Shown in pieces: positions 16,492 through 24,921 of a stretch of DNA of 64,000 nucleotides. The stretch is from HLUCCA09 sp038745585. Lineage in GTDB: Bacteria > Pseudomonadota > Alphaproteobacteria > Rhodobacterales > Rhodobacteraceae. The translations under genes were made by a program, and so were the position numbers. The notes beneath the pieces are model-generated. The model was not told the origin of the DNA and ran no database searches. It saw nothing but the letters and a program-made list of their open reading frames with translations. The stretch is taken from assembly GCA_038745585.1 (NCBI GenBank), contig JBCDLH010000011.1, positions 1 through 64,000 on the forward strand, given 5' to 3'. Within the stretch, counting starts at the first letter, position 1. Every line of letters begins with the position of its first letter.

Positions 16492-17568
16492 CTATTCCGG
16501 GATCTCGCCCGTCAAGCCTTCGACGTAAAAGTTCATGCCGAGGAGCGTGCCATCGTCCGCGACTTCGCCATCGGCAAGCCAAACGGTGCCGTCCTGCTTG
16601 TTGAGGGGCCCGGTGAACGGGTGGTACTCGCCGGCTGCGATCGCATCGCGCAAGGCTTCGGCCTCGGCTTTGACCTCGGCAGGCACGGCTTCGGTGATCT
16701 CACCGATACCGACCATCCCGTCGCCAATGCCGTGCCATGTCTCGACCGTTTCCCAAGTTCCGTCCTTCACCGCGCGCACGCGGTCGACATAGTAGTCGCC
16801 CCAGAGATCCAGAATCGACGAGACACGCGGTGCGGGCTTGAAATCCGCCATGTCGGAGGCTTGCCCGAAGCCGATGACTCCCCCGGCCTGCTGCGCGGCA
16901 GCGAGCGGGGCGGTCGAGTCGGTGTGCTGAAGGATCACGTCGGCGCCCTGTTCGATGAGGGCGGTGGCGGCGTCGGCCTCTTTGGCGGGGTCAAACCACG
17001 TGTAGACCCAGACGATGCGGAACTCGACGTCCGGGTTGGCCTTCTTGGCGTGGATATAGGCGGAGTTGATGCCCCGGATCACCTCGGGGATCGGGTAGGA
17101 GGCGATATAGCCGATAATGTTGCTTTCGGTCATCGAGCCTGCGATGTGCCCCTGCACGGCGCGGCCCTCGTAGAACTTCGCCGAATAGGTCGAGACGTTT
17201 TCGGCGGTCTTGTAGCCGGTGGCGTGCTCAAACTTCACATCCGGAAACTTCTCGGCGACGGCGATGATCTGATCCATGTAGCCAAAGGACGTCGCAAAGA
17301 TGATGTCGACGCCCGAAAGCGCCATCTGCGTCATCACGCGCTCGGCATCGGCGCCCTCGGGCACGCTTTCCTGAAAGATCGTCTCGACCGCGTCGCCAAA
17401 CTCTTCTTCGACGGCGAGCCGCCCCTCGTTATGCGTGAACGTCCAGCCGCCATCGCCCACGGGGCCGACATAGATAAAGCCGACTTGCGTTGGGTCGTCT
17501 TGGGCAAACGCGGCTGAGCCAAGGCCGAGCGCGAGCGCCGCGCTGGCGAGAATGGATCGTCTGAGCAT
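16492..17568 (-). CDS. BMP-family ABC transporter substrate-binding protein (nucleoside/purine type)
   Basis: 358 residues with a Sec signal peptide (MLRRSILASAALALGLG...AAFA, cleavage about residue 22). The mature domain is of the Bmp/PnrA type: QVGFIYVGPVGDGGWTFTHN, SGVDIIFATSFGYMDQI, YAKFYEGRAVQG-like FYEGRAVQGHIAG, and LQHTDSTAPLAAAQ. Members of this family bind purine nucleosides or related bases. It is the last gene of the minus-strand operon that starts with xdhA, which supports a purine substrate. AGGGAGA lies upstream of ATG 17568. The N-terminal Cys expected of a lipoprotein is absent, so I call it a free periplasmic binding protein. Confidence 0.93.
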   Translation of the reverse strand: MLRRSILASAALALGLGSAAFAQDDPTQVGFIYVGPVGDGGWTFTHNEGRLAVEEEFGDAVETIFQESVPEGADAERVMTQMALSGVDIIFATSFGYMDQIIAVAEKFPDVKFEHATGYKTAENVSTYSAKFYEGRAVQGHIAGSMTESNIIGYIASYPIPEVIRGINSAYIHAKKANPDVEFRIVWVYTWFDPAKEADAATALIEQGADVILQHTDSTAPLAAAQQAGGVIGFGQASDMADFKPAPRVSSILDLWGDYYVDRVRAVKDGTWETVETWHGIGDGMVGIGEITEAVPAEVKAEAEALRDAIAAGEYHPFTGPLNKQDGTVWLADGEVADDGTLLGMNFYVEGLTGEIPE

Positions 17569-17594
17569 GGTAGTCTCCCTGATATCGCGGCTCT

Positions 17595-18527
17595 TCAGGC
17601 GGCCGCATGGAACGATTTCCCCAGGGCGGCGGGCGCTCCCAGCGCCGCGCGTGCCCGCCCCGACGACATAACGACGAGCACGAGGATCGTCAGGATGTAG
17701 GGGGACATCGACAGATACTCGACCGGGATCGCGATGCCGGCGGCCTGCAGGTTGAGCTGCAAAACGGTCAGACCGCCGAAAAGATAGGCGCCAAGCAAAA
17801 GCCTCCCCGGCCGCCAGGCGGCGAAAACAACGAGAGCGAGCGCGATCCAGCCCGCGCCCGCCGTCATGCCCTCGGTCCACTGGGGCACGCGGACGAGGCT
17901 GATATAGGCGCCGCCGAGCCCGGCGCAGGCCCCGCCGAAAGCGATCGCGGCAAGGCGAATGCGCACGACCTTGTAGCCAAGCGCGTGGGCGGCCTCCGCG
18001 CTCTCGCCCACGGCGCGCAGGATCAGCCCGCCGCGGGTGCGGCTGAGGAAGTACCAAATTGCAAAGCAGAAGAGCAGCGAGAGATAGACCATCGCATCGT
18101 GCCGGAAGAGGACGACGCCCAGCCCCGGAAGATCCGCAACCGGCCCCCAATTCACATCCGGCACCTCGACACCGCGGATACCGATATAGCCTTGACCCAG
18201 CAGCGCCGAGAGGCCGAGCCCAAAGAGCGTGAGCGCGAGACCGGTGGCGACTTGGTTGGACATCAGCACCTGCGTCAACACTCCGAAGAGGAGGGAGAGC
18301 CCAGCACCGCCGAGCGCCGCTGCGGCAAAGCCCAGCGTCGCCGATTGCGTCTCGAGCCCCGCGACAAAGCCGGCAACGGCGCCGACGATCATCATGCCCT
18401 CAACGCCGAGATTGAGCACGCCCGCGCGCTCAACCACGAGTTCGCCCAGGGCCGCGAGCAGGATCGGCGTCGAGGCGACCATCAGCGAGGCGGTGAGCAG
18501 GAGCCAGTTGATCGAAGAGAGGTCCAT
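17595..18527 (-). CDS. ABC transporter permease, BPD_transp_2/nucleoside type (second permease)
   Basis: 310 residues from ATG 18527, mostly hydrophobic, with 8-9 predicted membrane spans. The segment ELVVERAGVLNLGVEGMMIVGA is the hallmark of permeases paired with BMP-type binding proteins (e.g. YufQ/NupC-like). GLALTLFGLGLSALLGQGYIG and RTRGGLILRAVGESAEAAHALGYKV are further family marks. It lies 26 bases upstream of the BMP gene. Its start follows the small membrane protein stop by 4 bases, so the set is tightly co-transcribed. Confidence 0.92.
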   Translation of the reverse strand: MDLSSINWLLLTASLMVASTPILLAALGELVVERAGVLNLGVEGMMIVGAVAGFVAGLETQSATLGFAAAALGGAGLSLLFGVLTQVLMSNQVATGLALTLFGLGLSALLGQGYIGIRGVEVPDVNWGPVADLPGLGVVLFRHDAMVYLSLLFCFAIWYFLSRTRGGLILRAVGESAEAAHALGYKVVRIRLAAIAFGGACAGLGGAYISLVRVPQWTEGMTAGAGWIALALVVFAAWRPGRLLLGAYLFGGLTVLQLNLQAAGIAIPVEYLSMSPYILTILVLVVMSSGRARAALGAPAALGKSFHAAA

Positions 18528-18531
18528 CGGC

Positions 18532-18846
18532 TCAGGCTCCCGCGCGCAGGAAGATGGCAGCAAAGACCGCCAGGTTGAGCCCGGCAAGACAGGCAAAGAG
18601 GCACCGCCGCGTGTCCCGCTCGAAGCGGAGGGCAAAGGCGGGCGAGAGCTGGGCCAGCCGCCCGGAGAGCCATGCGATCAGCCGACTGGCCCAATCGCTC
18701 TGGCGCCTTTCAAGGATCACGGGGGCAAGGGCGGCGGCGGTCAGGAGCGTTGCCGCGAGAACGATCAGCGCCAGCGAGGTCACCGCGTTCACCGCAAACG
18801 CGCCGATCAGGACACCGATTGCCAACATCGCAAGGAGCGGGCTCAT
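18532..18846 (-). CDS. Small two- to three-span membrane protein within the ABC operon
   Basis: 104 residues (MSPLLAMLAIGVLIGAFAVN...). The start ATG 18846 overlaps the upstream permease stop as ATGA, and the stop is 4 bases before the next permease start, so it is embedded in the operon. Hydrophobic segments lie at about 3-22, 25-45 and 80-100. A polar, Arg-rich central part (RRQSDWASRLIAWLSGRL) lies between the last two. It has no ABC-permease motif. I do not recognise a named family. The position suggests an accessory subunit or assembly factor for the importer (inference). Confidence 0.75.
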   Translation of the reverse strand: MSPLLAMLAIGVLIGAFAVNAVTSLALIVLAATLLTAAALAPVILERRQSDWASRLIAWLSGRLAQLSPAFALRFERDTRRCLFACLAGLNLAVFAAIFLRAGA

Positions 18847-19931
18847 GCTGCGACCTGCGTCTTGAGGCGGAAGCGGTAATTCGTCATCACATCGACCCCG
18901 AGGAGAAAGAAAAGCAGCATCCCCTGGAATGCCTGGATCGCGGCGGCGGGAACGCCGAGCATCAGCTGTGCCAGCTCGCCGCCGATATAGGTGAGCGCCA
19001 TCAGGAGCCCGGCGAGCAAAATACCGATCGGGTGTAGGCGCCCGAGGAAGGCGACGATGATCGCGGTAAAGCCGTAGCCTGAGGCAAAGTCGATGGTGAT
19101 CTGACCCGCGGGGCCCGTCGCCTCGAAAAGCCCCGCCATCCCGGCGAGCACGCCCGCGATCCCCAGGCAGAGGATGGTCAGCCGTGCCGGGCTGACGCCC
19201 GCAAAGCGCGCGGCCCGCGGGGCCTCTCCAGCGAGGCGGATATGAAAGCCCAAAAGATGGCGCGTCAGGAGGATGTAGCCCAGGATCACGGCGGCAAAGG
19301 CCGCGGCAACGCCCCAATGCATGCCTGTCCCGGCGACAAGTTCGGTGTTCGACGAGGCCGCCCAATCGCGCAGGTTGCGCGAGCCGGGAAAGCCGCCGCC
19401 ATCGGGATTGCGCAAGGGGCCGAGCGCCATGGCGGCGACGAGCTGTTCGGCGACATAGACCAGGAGGAGTGAGACCAGGATCTCGTTCGTGCGGAAGAGG
19501 ACCTTGAGGAGCGCCGGGATCATCGCCCAAAGAAAGCCGCCGAGTGCGCCGAAGAGCACCATGCCGGGGAAGATGAGCCAGCTCTCGGACGGGTAGAACG
19601 CGAGCCCGAAGGCGGCCCCGAAGATCGCGCCGACAATGTATTGCCCCTCGGCGCCGATATTCCAGATGCCGGCCCGAAAGCCCATGGCGAGGCCGATTGC
19701 GATCAAGATCAACGGCCCAGCTTTGACCAGAAGCTGCGGACGGGAGAAGGCGGCGAACTGCGCGTTAAAGAGCGGGTCCCAAAAGATCGTGCGGATCGCC
19801 TCGAAGGGATCCTTGCCGAGCGCGGCAAACATCAGCCCGCCCGCGATCATCGTCAGAAGAACGGCGACGAGCGGCGTGGCATAGGTCCAGAGCTTCGAGG
19901 GCTCCGGGCGCTTTTCAAGAACGATCCTCAA
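18843..19931 (-). CDS. ABC transporter permease, BMP/nucleoside type (first permease)
   Basis: About 362 residues. After a short cytosolic N-terminus (LEKRPEPSKLWTYATPLVAV) there are about 8-9 membrane spans. GFRAGIWNIGAEGQYIVGAIFG is the conserved segment of the first permease in BMP-type importers, and FRTNEILVSLLLVYVAEQL is a further mark. No ATG fits. I take TTG 19931, which starts just before the conserved EKRPEPSK; longer frames run into the repeat at 19969. The start is therefore uncertain by tens of bases. It lies between the ATPase gene and the small membrane protein gene. Confidence 0.9.
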   Translation of the reverse strand: MRIVLEKRPEPSKLWTYATPLVAVLLTMIAGGLMFAALGKDPFEAIRTIFWDPLFNAQFAAFSRPQLLVKAGPLILIAIGLAMGFRAGIWNIGAEGQYIVGAIFGAAFGLAFYPSESWLIFPGMVLFGALGGFLWAMIPALLKVLFRTNEILVSLLLVYVAEQLVAAMALGPLRNPDGGGFPGSRNLRDWAASSNTELVAGTGMHWGVAAAFAAVILGYILLTRHLLGFHIRLAGEAPRAARFAGVSPARLTILCLGIAGVLAGMAGLFEATGPAGQITIDFASGYGFTAIIVAFLGRLHPIGILLAGLLMALTYIGGELAQLMLGVPAAAIQAFQGMLLFFLLGVDVMTNYRFRLKTQVAA

Positions 19932-19968
19932 CCGCCCACCGGGCGCGCGTGCGGCTTGGGCCGGATTT

Positions 19969-20010
19969 CGATATTTGGAGCAAGAAGAAGCGGGGGGCGG
20001 GGGGCGCCGG
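19969..20010. repeat. Dispersed 34-base repeat B (intra-operon copy)
   Basis: The 34 bases at 19969-20002 match 63351-63384 with a single mismatch. The element is an ATATTTG box, a GCAAGAAGAAG stretch and then a G-run. It lies in the 96-base gap between the ATPase and first-permease genes. Confidence 0.75.
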
Positions 20011-20027
20011 CCACCCAACCGCGGGCG

Positions 20028-21578
20028 TCAGGAGGCATGGGAGACCCTCTCGATGTCGTGGATCTCGTCGGTGTCGGCCACATCCATGTCATGTGCGCCG
20101 CCGAGCATGAGGCCGATCCGCTCCATCGTCAGCCCAGCGACGGGGACGGGGGCCGAAAGGCGGCCGGCATTGAGGGCGGCGAACGTGTCGGCGAGTTCGA
20201 GAAGCTCGTCGAGATCTTGGGTGATCACGACGATCCCCGTGCCCTCGGCGGCGAGATCCATCAGCGCCTGGCGGATCGCGGCGGCCGCGGCGGCGTCGAC
20301 CCCCCAGGTGGGCTGATTGACGACGAGCACGCGGGGGCGCTGCAGCACCTCGCGGCCGATGACGAACTTTTGCAAATTGCCACCCGAGAGCGCACGGGCG
20401 GCAACCTCGGGCCCCGGGGTTCGTACATCGAAGGCTTCGATCACCCGCTCGGCAAAGCCGCGCGCCGCGCGCCAGCTGACAAAGCCGCGGGAGGCGAGGC
20501 CCTCGCGCTGCCAGCCCGTCATCGCAGCGTTCTCGGTCAGGCTCATATCGGGGGCTGCGGCGTGGCCCAGCCGCTCCTCCGGCGCCGACAAAAGGCCGAG
20601 GGCGCGGCGTGCGGTGGGCCCGAGCGCGCCGATCTCCTGGCCGTCAAAGCGGGTCGTGCCCGGCGCGCGGCGCTCGCCGGAGAGCGCGGCCAGAAGCTCG
20701 TCCTGTCCATTGCCGGCGACCCCGCCGATGCCGAGGATCTCGCCCGCGCTGAGCCTGAGGCTAACCTCCCGGAGCGGCGTCCCGAAGGCGTGCGCCGGCG
20801 GCAGCGAGAGCCCGTTGACCTCGAGGATCGGCGCGCCGGGCGTACGGCTCGACCGGTCGGGCTCGGCAAACGAGGTGCCCACCATCAGCTCTGCAAGCTC
20901 GCGCGCGGAGGCCGTGCGGGGATCGCAGGTCGCCACGACCTTGCCGCGGCGCAGGATCGTGGCCGCCTCGCACAGCGCGCGGATCTCCTCGAGCTTGTGC
21001 GAGATGTAAAGGATCGCTGTGCCCTCGGCGGAGAGCTTGCGCAGGGTGGCAAACAGGATCTCAACCTCTTGCGGCGTCAGCACCGATGTGGGCTCGTCCA
21101 TGATCAAGAGCTTGGGATCCTGCAACAGGCAGCGGATGATCTCGACGCGTTGCCGCTCACCCGCCGAGAGCTCGCCCACAGCGCGGTCTGGATCGAGCGG
21201 TAGGCCATAGGCCCGGCTCGTCTCGGCGATCTCGGCGGCAAGCTGGCGGGGCGGCGGCGGCGCCTCCATCCCAAGCCCGACATTCTCGGCAACGCTCAGC
21301 GCGTCAAAGAGCGAAAAGTGCTGAAACACCATCGCGACGCCCGCCGCGCGGGCGGCCCGCGGCTCGGCCGGGGCATAGGGCGCGCCGCTCAGATGCATCG
21401 CGCCGCGATCGGGTTTGACGAGGCCGTAGATTGCCTTGACGAGGGTCGATTTGCCCGCGCCGTTCTCGCCCAAAAGCGCGTGGATCTGGCCGGGTGTGAT
21501 GGTCAGTGAGACGTCTTCGTTGGCGACGACGCCGGGATAGGCTTTGGTGAGACCTTGGACCGTCAGAAGGGCAGTCAC
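20028..21578 (-). CDS. ABC transporter ATP-binding protein with two ATPase domains (nucleoside/purine type)
   Basis: 516 residues with tandem ABC domains, as in the BMP-linked (YufO/NupA-like) and sugar (RbsA-like) ATPases. Domain 1 has Walker A GENGAGKST (about 37-45), signature GELSAGERQRVEI and Walker B LLIMDEPTSVL. Domain 2 has a degenerate P-loop (GVAGNGQDELLAAL), signature ALSGGNLQKFVIGRE and a Walker B region VLVVNQPTWGVD with Gln/Pro in place of the usual Glu context. A degenerate second site is normal for this family. GTG 21578 overlaps the xdhC stop as GTGA; the longer frame to 21761 lies inside xdhC. Confidence 0.93.
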   Translation of the reverse strand: MTALLTVQGLTKAYPGVVANEDVSLTITPGQIHALLGENGAGKSTLVKAIYGLVKPDRGAMHLSGAPYAPAEPRAARAAGVAMVFQHFSLFDALSVAENVGLGMEAPPPPRQLAAEIAETSRAYGLPLDPDRAVGELSAGERQRVEIIRCLLQDPKLLIMDEPTSVLTPQEVEILFATLRKLSAEGTAILYISHKLEEIRALCEAATILRRGKVVATCDPRTASARELAELMVGTSFAEPDRSSRTPGAPILEVNGLSLPPAHAFGTPLREVSLRLSAGEILGIGGVAGNGQDELLAALSGERRAPGTTRFDGQEIGALGPTARRALGLLSAPEERLGHAAAPDMSLTENAAMTGWQREGLASRGFVSWRAARGFAERVIEAFDVRTPGPEVAARALSGGNLQKFVIGREVLQRPRVLVVNQPTWGVDAAAAAAIRQALMDLAAEGTGIVVITQDLDELLELADTFAALNAGRLSAPVPVAGLTMERIGLMLGGAHDMDVADTDEIHDIERVSHAS

Positions 21579-22531
21579 GCAAGCTGCTCCAGGCCGGCAT
21601 CTGCGGCCGTGGTGCTGGCGCGGATCAGGCTGGCCACCACGCCGATGGCGATGGCGTGCGGGTGTTTGCCGAGCCCGCGCTCGCCGATAGGGCACGTGAT
21701 GCGCGCGATGGCGGCGGGGCTGTGGCCCCCGGCAGCGAGGCGCTTGGAAAAGCGGGCCCATTTGGTGGCCGAGCCGATCAGCCCGGCGCTGGCGCAGCCG
21801 CGCTGGAGGACCGCGTCGCAGAGCGCGAGATCGAGCGCGTGAGAATAGGTCAGAATGAGATGATGGGCTTCCTCAGGGGCATGGCGGACGGCGCGCGCCG
21901 GGTCTGCGGCAACGAGGATGTCGACGCCGTGCGGCACGTGAGCGGGAAACCGATCTGCCGCGGTATCGACCCAGGTGATCGCCCAGTCGGGCAGGGGCGC
22001 GAGCGTGTGGACAATTGCGCGCCCCACATGGCCTGCGCCATGGAGCCACAAAAGGTGCTGTGCCGGGCGCACGGGTTCGACCATCCAGCCGTCGAGGAGG
22101 CGGGGCCGCGCGGTTTCGGTGCCCTGCGCAAGGGCGGCGCGATAGCGTTCGAGGGCAAGGGGCGGGAGGGCGCCCGCCTCGGCTGGCCGGGCCCAAAGCG
22201 CGCCCGCCTCTTCGATCCGGTCGAGCGTCGCCGCGTCGATCACCTCGGTCAGGAGCGTTACCGCGCCGCCGCAGCATTGCCCGAGCGCGGGCCCCAGCGG
22301 GTGTCGCGAAAGGCCTGGCGCGCGCGCGCCCGAGAGGATGCGCCGCGCCGCCCTGGCCGCCTCAAACTCGAGCGCCCCGCCGCCGATCGTCCCGCTCTGC
22401 CCCGCCTCCCAGACCAGCATCGACGTCCCCGCCTCGCGCGGCACCGAGCCTTGCGCATCGGCGACAACGACGCGCGCGACCCTGTCATTCCGGGCGAGCG
22501 CGGCGCGCAGGGCAGGGAGGTCGACGCTCAT
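21575..22531 (-). CDS. xdhC: Xanthine dehydrogenase accessory protein XdhC
   Basis: 318 residues. XdhC binds the molybdenum cofactor, protects and helps sulfurate it, and inserts it into xanthine dehydrogenase. The N-terminal region has ADAQGSVPREAGTSMLVW and GTIGGGALEFEAA, then GQCCGGAVTLLTE with the conserved Cys pair. The C-terminal Rossmann-like part has LWLHGAGHVGRAIVHTLAPL and the family tail CPIGERGLGKHPHAIAIGVVASLI. Its ATG overlaps the xdhB stop (ATGA) and its stop overlaps the ATPase GTG, so translation is coupled on both sides. Confidence 0.96.
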   Translation of the reverse strand: MSVDLPALRAALARNDRVARVVVADAQGSVPREAGTSMLVWEAGQSGTIGGGALEFEAARAARRILSGARAPGLSRHPLGPALGQCCGGAVTLLTEVIDAATLDRIEEAGALWARPAEAGALPPLALERYRAALAQGTETARPRLLDGWMVEPVRPAQHLLWLHGAGHVGRAIVHTLAPLPDWAITWVDTAADRFPAHVPHGVDILVAADPARAVRHAPEEAHHLILTYSHALDLALCDAVLQRGCASAGLIGSATKWARFSKRLAAGGHSPAAIARITCPIGERGLGKHPHAIAIGVVASLIRASTTAADAGLEQLA

Positions 22532-24921
22532 GCGCGGACCCGTTCGACGGCGTTGAGGATCCGCTCGGGCGTCGCGGGGGCGTCGAGCGCGGGGTAGGGC
22601 GCGCCCGGCCCGCCGGCGGCGGCCACCGCATCCGACAGCGCCATGAGGGCAGAGATGCCGAGCATCAGCGGCGGCTCGCCCACGGCCTTGGAGCGATAGA
22701 TCGTCTCCTCGCCATTCGTCCCATCCCAGAGGGCAACGTTAAATACGGGGGGCGCGTCCGAACAGGCGGGGATCTTGTAGGTCGAGGGCGCGTGTGTGCG
22801 GAGCCGTCCGGCCCCGTCCCGGACAAGCTCCTCCATGGTGAGCCAGCCCGCCCCTTGGACATAGCCGCCCTCGATCTGCCCGATATCGAGTGCGGGGTTC
22901 AGCGAAGCGCCGCAATCGTGGAGGATATCGGCGCGCAGAACCCGGTTCTCGCCGGTGAGGGTGTCGATCACAGCCTCGGTGATCGCCACGCCATAAGCGT
23001 AGTAGAAGAACGGGCGCCCTTTGCCCGCGATCCGGTCCCATTCGAGCTTCGGCGTTTTGTAGAACCCGGTCGCGGAGAGCGAGACGCGCGCCATGTAGGT
23101 CAACAGGACGGCCTCGTCCCAAGGCATCGCCGCCCCGCCGGCACGCAGCTCCCCCTCCTCAAAGCGGATCTCGGCAGGCTGGGCCTGGAGCTTCGGCGCG
23201 GCGACCTCGGCAATGCGGGCCCTGATCTCGTCGCAGGCCGCTTTGACGGCCATGCCGTTGAGGTCCGAGCCCGAGGAGGCCGCCGTGGCCGAGGTGTTGG
23301 GGACCTTGCCGGTGTCGGTCGCGGTGATCTTGACCCGCTCCAGCGGCAGGCCAAAGCGATGCGCGGCGACCTGCGCGACCTTCTGAAAGAGCCCTTGGCC
23401 CATCTCCGTCCCGCCATGGTTCATGTGAACCGAGCCGTCGTTATAGACATGCACCAGCGCGCCGGCCTGGTTGAGATGCGTGAGCGTGAAGGAGATGCCG
23501 AATTTCACAGGCGTGAGGGCAATCCCACGCTTCAGGATCGGCTCCTGCGCATTCCACGCCGCAATCGCCGCCCGCCGTGCCCGATAGCCGCTCTTCTCCA
23601 CTAGCCGATCGACCATCTCCGGCAGCACAAACCCTTCGACAACCTGGCCGTAGGGCGTCGTCCACCCCTCGGCTTCAGATGCCGTCTCGCCTGATTTCTT
23701 CGGGCGCGAAATATCCTCGGGGGGGCGCGCCCCTGGCGCGTGGGGGGCAGACAGCCCCCCTCCCGCGCTCCGATCCGCCGCGCCGTAAAAGTTGGCGCGC
23801 CGCACGTGCAACGGGTCGCGGCCTAGCGTGAACGCGATGTGATCCATCACCCGCTCGATCCCCACCATGCCCTGCGGCCCGCCAAAGCCGCGAAAGGCCG
23901 TTGCCGATTGCGTGTTGGTCCGCAGCCGGTGCGATGTGATCCGTACCACCGGCAGCCAATAGGCATTGTCGGCATGGAGCATCGCGCGGTCGGCGACTGG
24001 CAGCGAAAGGTCGAGCGACCAACCGCAACGGCAATAATGCGTGACATCGAGCGCTGCAATCCGCCCCGCCCCATCGATGCCGGCGCGATAGGCGATGCGA
24101 AAGTCGTGGCGCTTGCCGGTGATGACGAAATCGTCGTCGCGGTCATAGCGCATCTTGCAAGGTCTGCCGGTCGCGCGGGCGGCCACGGCGCAGGCACAGG
24201 CCAGCGCGTTGCCTTGGCTCTCCTTGCCGCCAAAGCCGCCGCCCATCCGGCGGACCTCGACGCGCACCGCATGCATCGGCACGCCGATCGCTTCGGCGAC
24301 CTTGTGCTGGATCTCGGTCGGGTGCTGCGAGGAGGAATGAACGATCATGTCGCCGCCTTCCTGCGGCAGCACGAGCGCGGCCTGCCCTTCGAGGTAGAAG
24401 TGCTCCTGACCGCCGATCTCGATCTGGCCCTCGACGATCTGAGGTGCCGCTGCGAGGGCCGCATCGACGTCGCCTCGGCCATAAACGCGCGGGCCCTCTT
24501 CAAAGCGCCAGCCCCGTGCAAGCGCGTCGTCGATGCTCAGCACCGCTGCCGTTTCGGCGTAGCTGATCTTGGCCAGGCGCGCGGCGCGGCGGGCGGCGAG
24601 ATGGGTTTCGGCGACGACGACAAAGAGCGGCTGGCCGACATAGTGGATCTCGCCCGACGACAGCATTTCCTCGTGAAAGGCCGGCGTCGGCGAGACGTCG
24701 TTCTGCGCGGGCAGGTCCGCTGCCGTAAGAACGGCGACGACGCCCGCCGCAGCGCGCACGGGATCAAGGTCCATCGTCTCGATCTGTCCGGCGGCGATTT
24801 CGGAGAGGCCAAAGGCCAGGTGGAGGCAACCGGCTGGCGTAGGGATATCGTCGACATAGCGCGCTTCGCCGGTGACATGGCGCGCCGCGGTGTCGTGCGG
24901 GAGGGGCTTGGCGATGCTCAT
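22528..24921 (-). CDS. xdhB: Xanthine dehydrogenase molybdopterin-binding subunit XdhB
   Basis: 797 residues. This is the large subunit that oxidises hypoxanthine/xanthine to urate at the molybdenum centre. Seen: HVTGEARYVDDIPTPAGCLH, GGQEHFYLEGQ, MGGGFGGKESQG, TAFRGFGGPQGM, GTEMGQGLFQKVAQVAAH and, near the C-terminus, VGEPPLMLG with the catalytic Glu. The unusual feature is about 40 extra residues (Ala/Gly/Pro/Arg-rich, about 381-420) between NFYG and TTPYGQ. They are encoded by a palindromic repeat-like sequence at 23662-23781. The rest is collinear with XdhB. ATG 24921 overlaps the xdhA stop. Confidence 0.95.
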   Translation of the reverse strand: MSIAKPLPHDTAARHVTGEARYVDDIPTPAGCLHLAFGLSEIAAGQIETMDLDPVRAAAGVVAVLTAADLPAQNDVSPTPAFHEEMLSSGEIHYVGQPLFVVVAETHLAARRAARLAKISYAETAAVLSIDDALARGWRFEEGPRVYGRGDVDAALAAAPQIVEGQIEIGGQEHFYLEGQAALVLPQEGGDMIVHSSSQHPTEIQHKVAEAIGVPMHAVRVEVRRMGGGFGGKESQGNALACACAVAARATGRPCKMRYDRDDDFVITGKRHDFRIAYRAGIDGAGRIAALDVTHYCRCGWSLDLSLPVADRAMLHADNAYWLPVVRITSHRLRTNTQSATAFRGFGGPQGMVGIERVMDHIAFTLGRDPLHVRRANFYGAADRSAGGGLSAPHAPGARPPEDISRPKKSGETASEAEGWTTPYGQVVEGFVLPEMVDRLVEKSGYRARRAAIAAWNAQEPILKRGIALTPVKFGISFTLTHLNQAGALVHVYNDGSVHMNHGGTEMGQGLFQKVAQVAAHRFGLPLERVKITATDTGKVPNTSATAASSGSDLNGMAVKAACDEIRARIAEVAAPKLQAQPAEIRFEEGELRAGGAAMPWDEAVLLTYMARVSLSATGFYKTPKLEWDRIAGKGRPFFYYAYGVAITEAVIDTLTGENRVLRADILHDCGASLNPALDIGQIEGGYVQGAGWLTMEELVRDGAGRLRTHAPSTYKIPACSDAPPVFNVALWDGTNGEETIYRSKAVGEPPLMLGISALMALSDAVAAAGGPGAPYPALDAPATPERILNAVERVRA
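23662..23781 (-). repeat. Palindromic repeat element inserted in frame in xdhB
   Basis: This stretch has the layout of the intergenic GC-rich elements: GGGGCGCGCCCC (23722-23733), GGGGGGC/GCCCCCC (23742-23748 / 23754-23760) and an ATATCC box (23711-23716) beside a GAAGAAA-like flank on the minus strand. It is about 120 bases long, a multiple of three, with no stop in the xdhB frame, and adds about 40 low-complexity residues. Confidence 0.65.
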
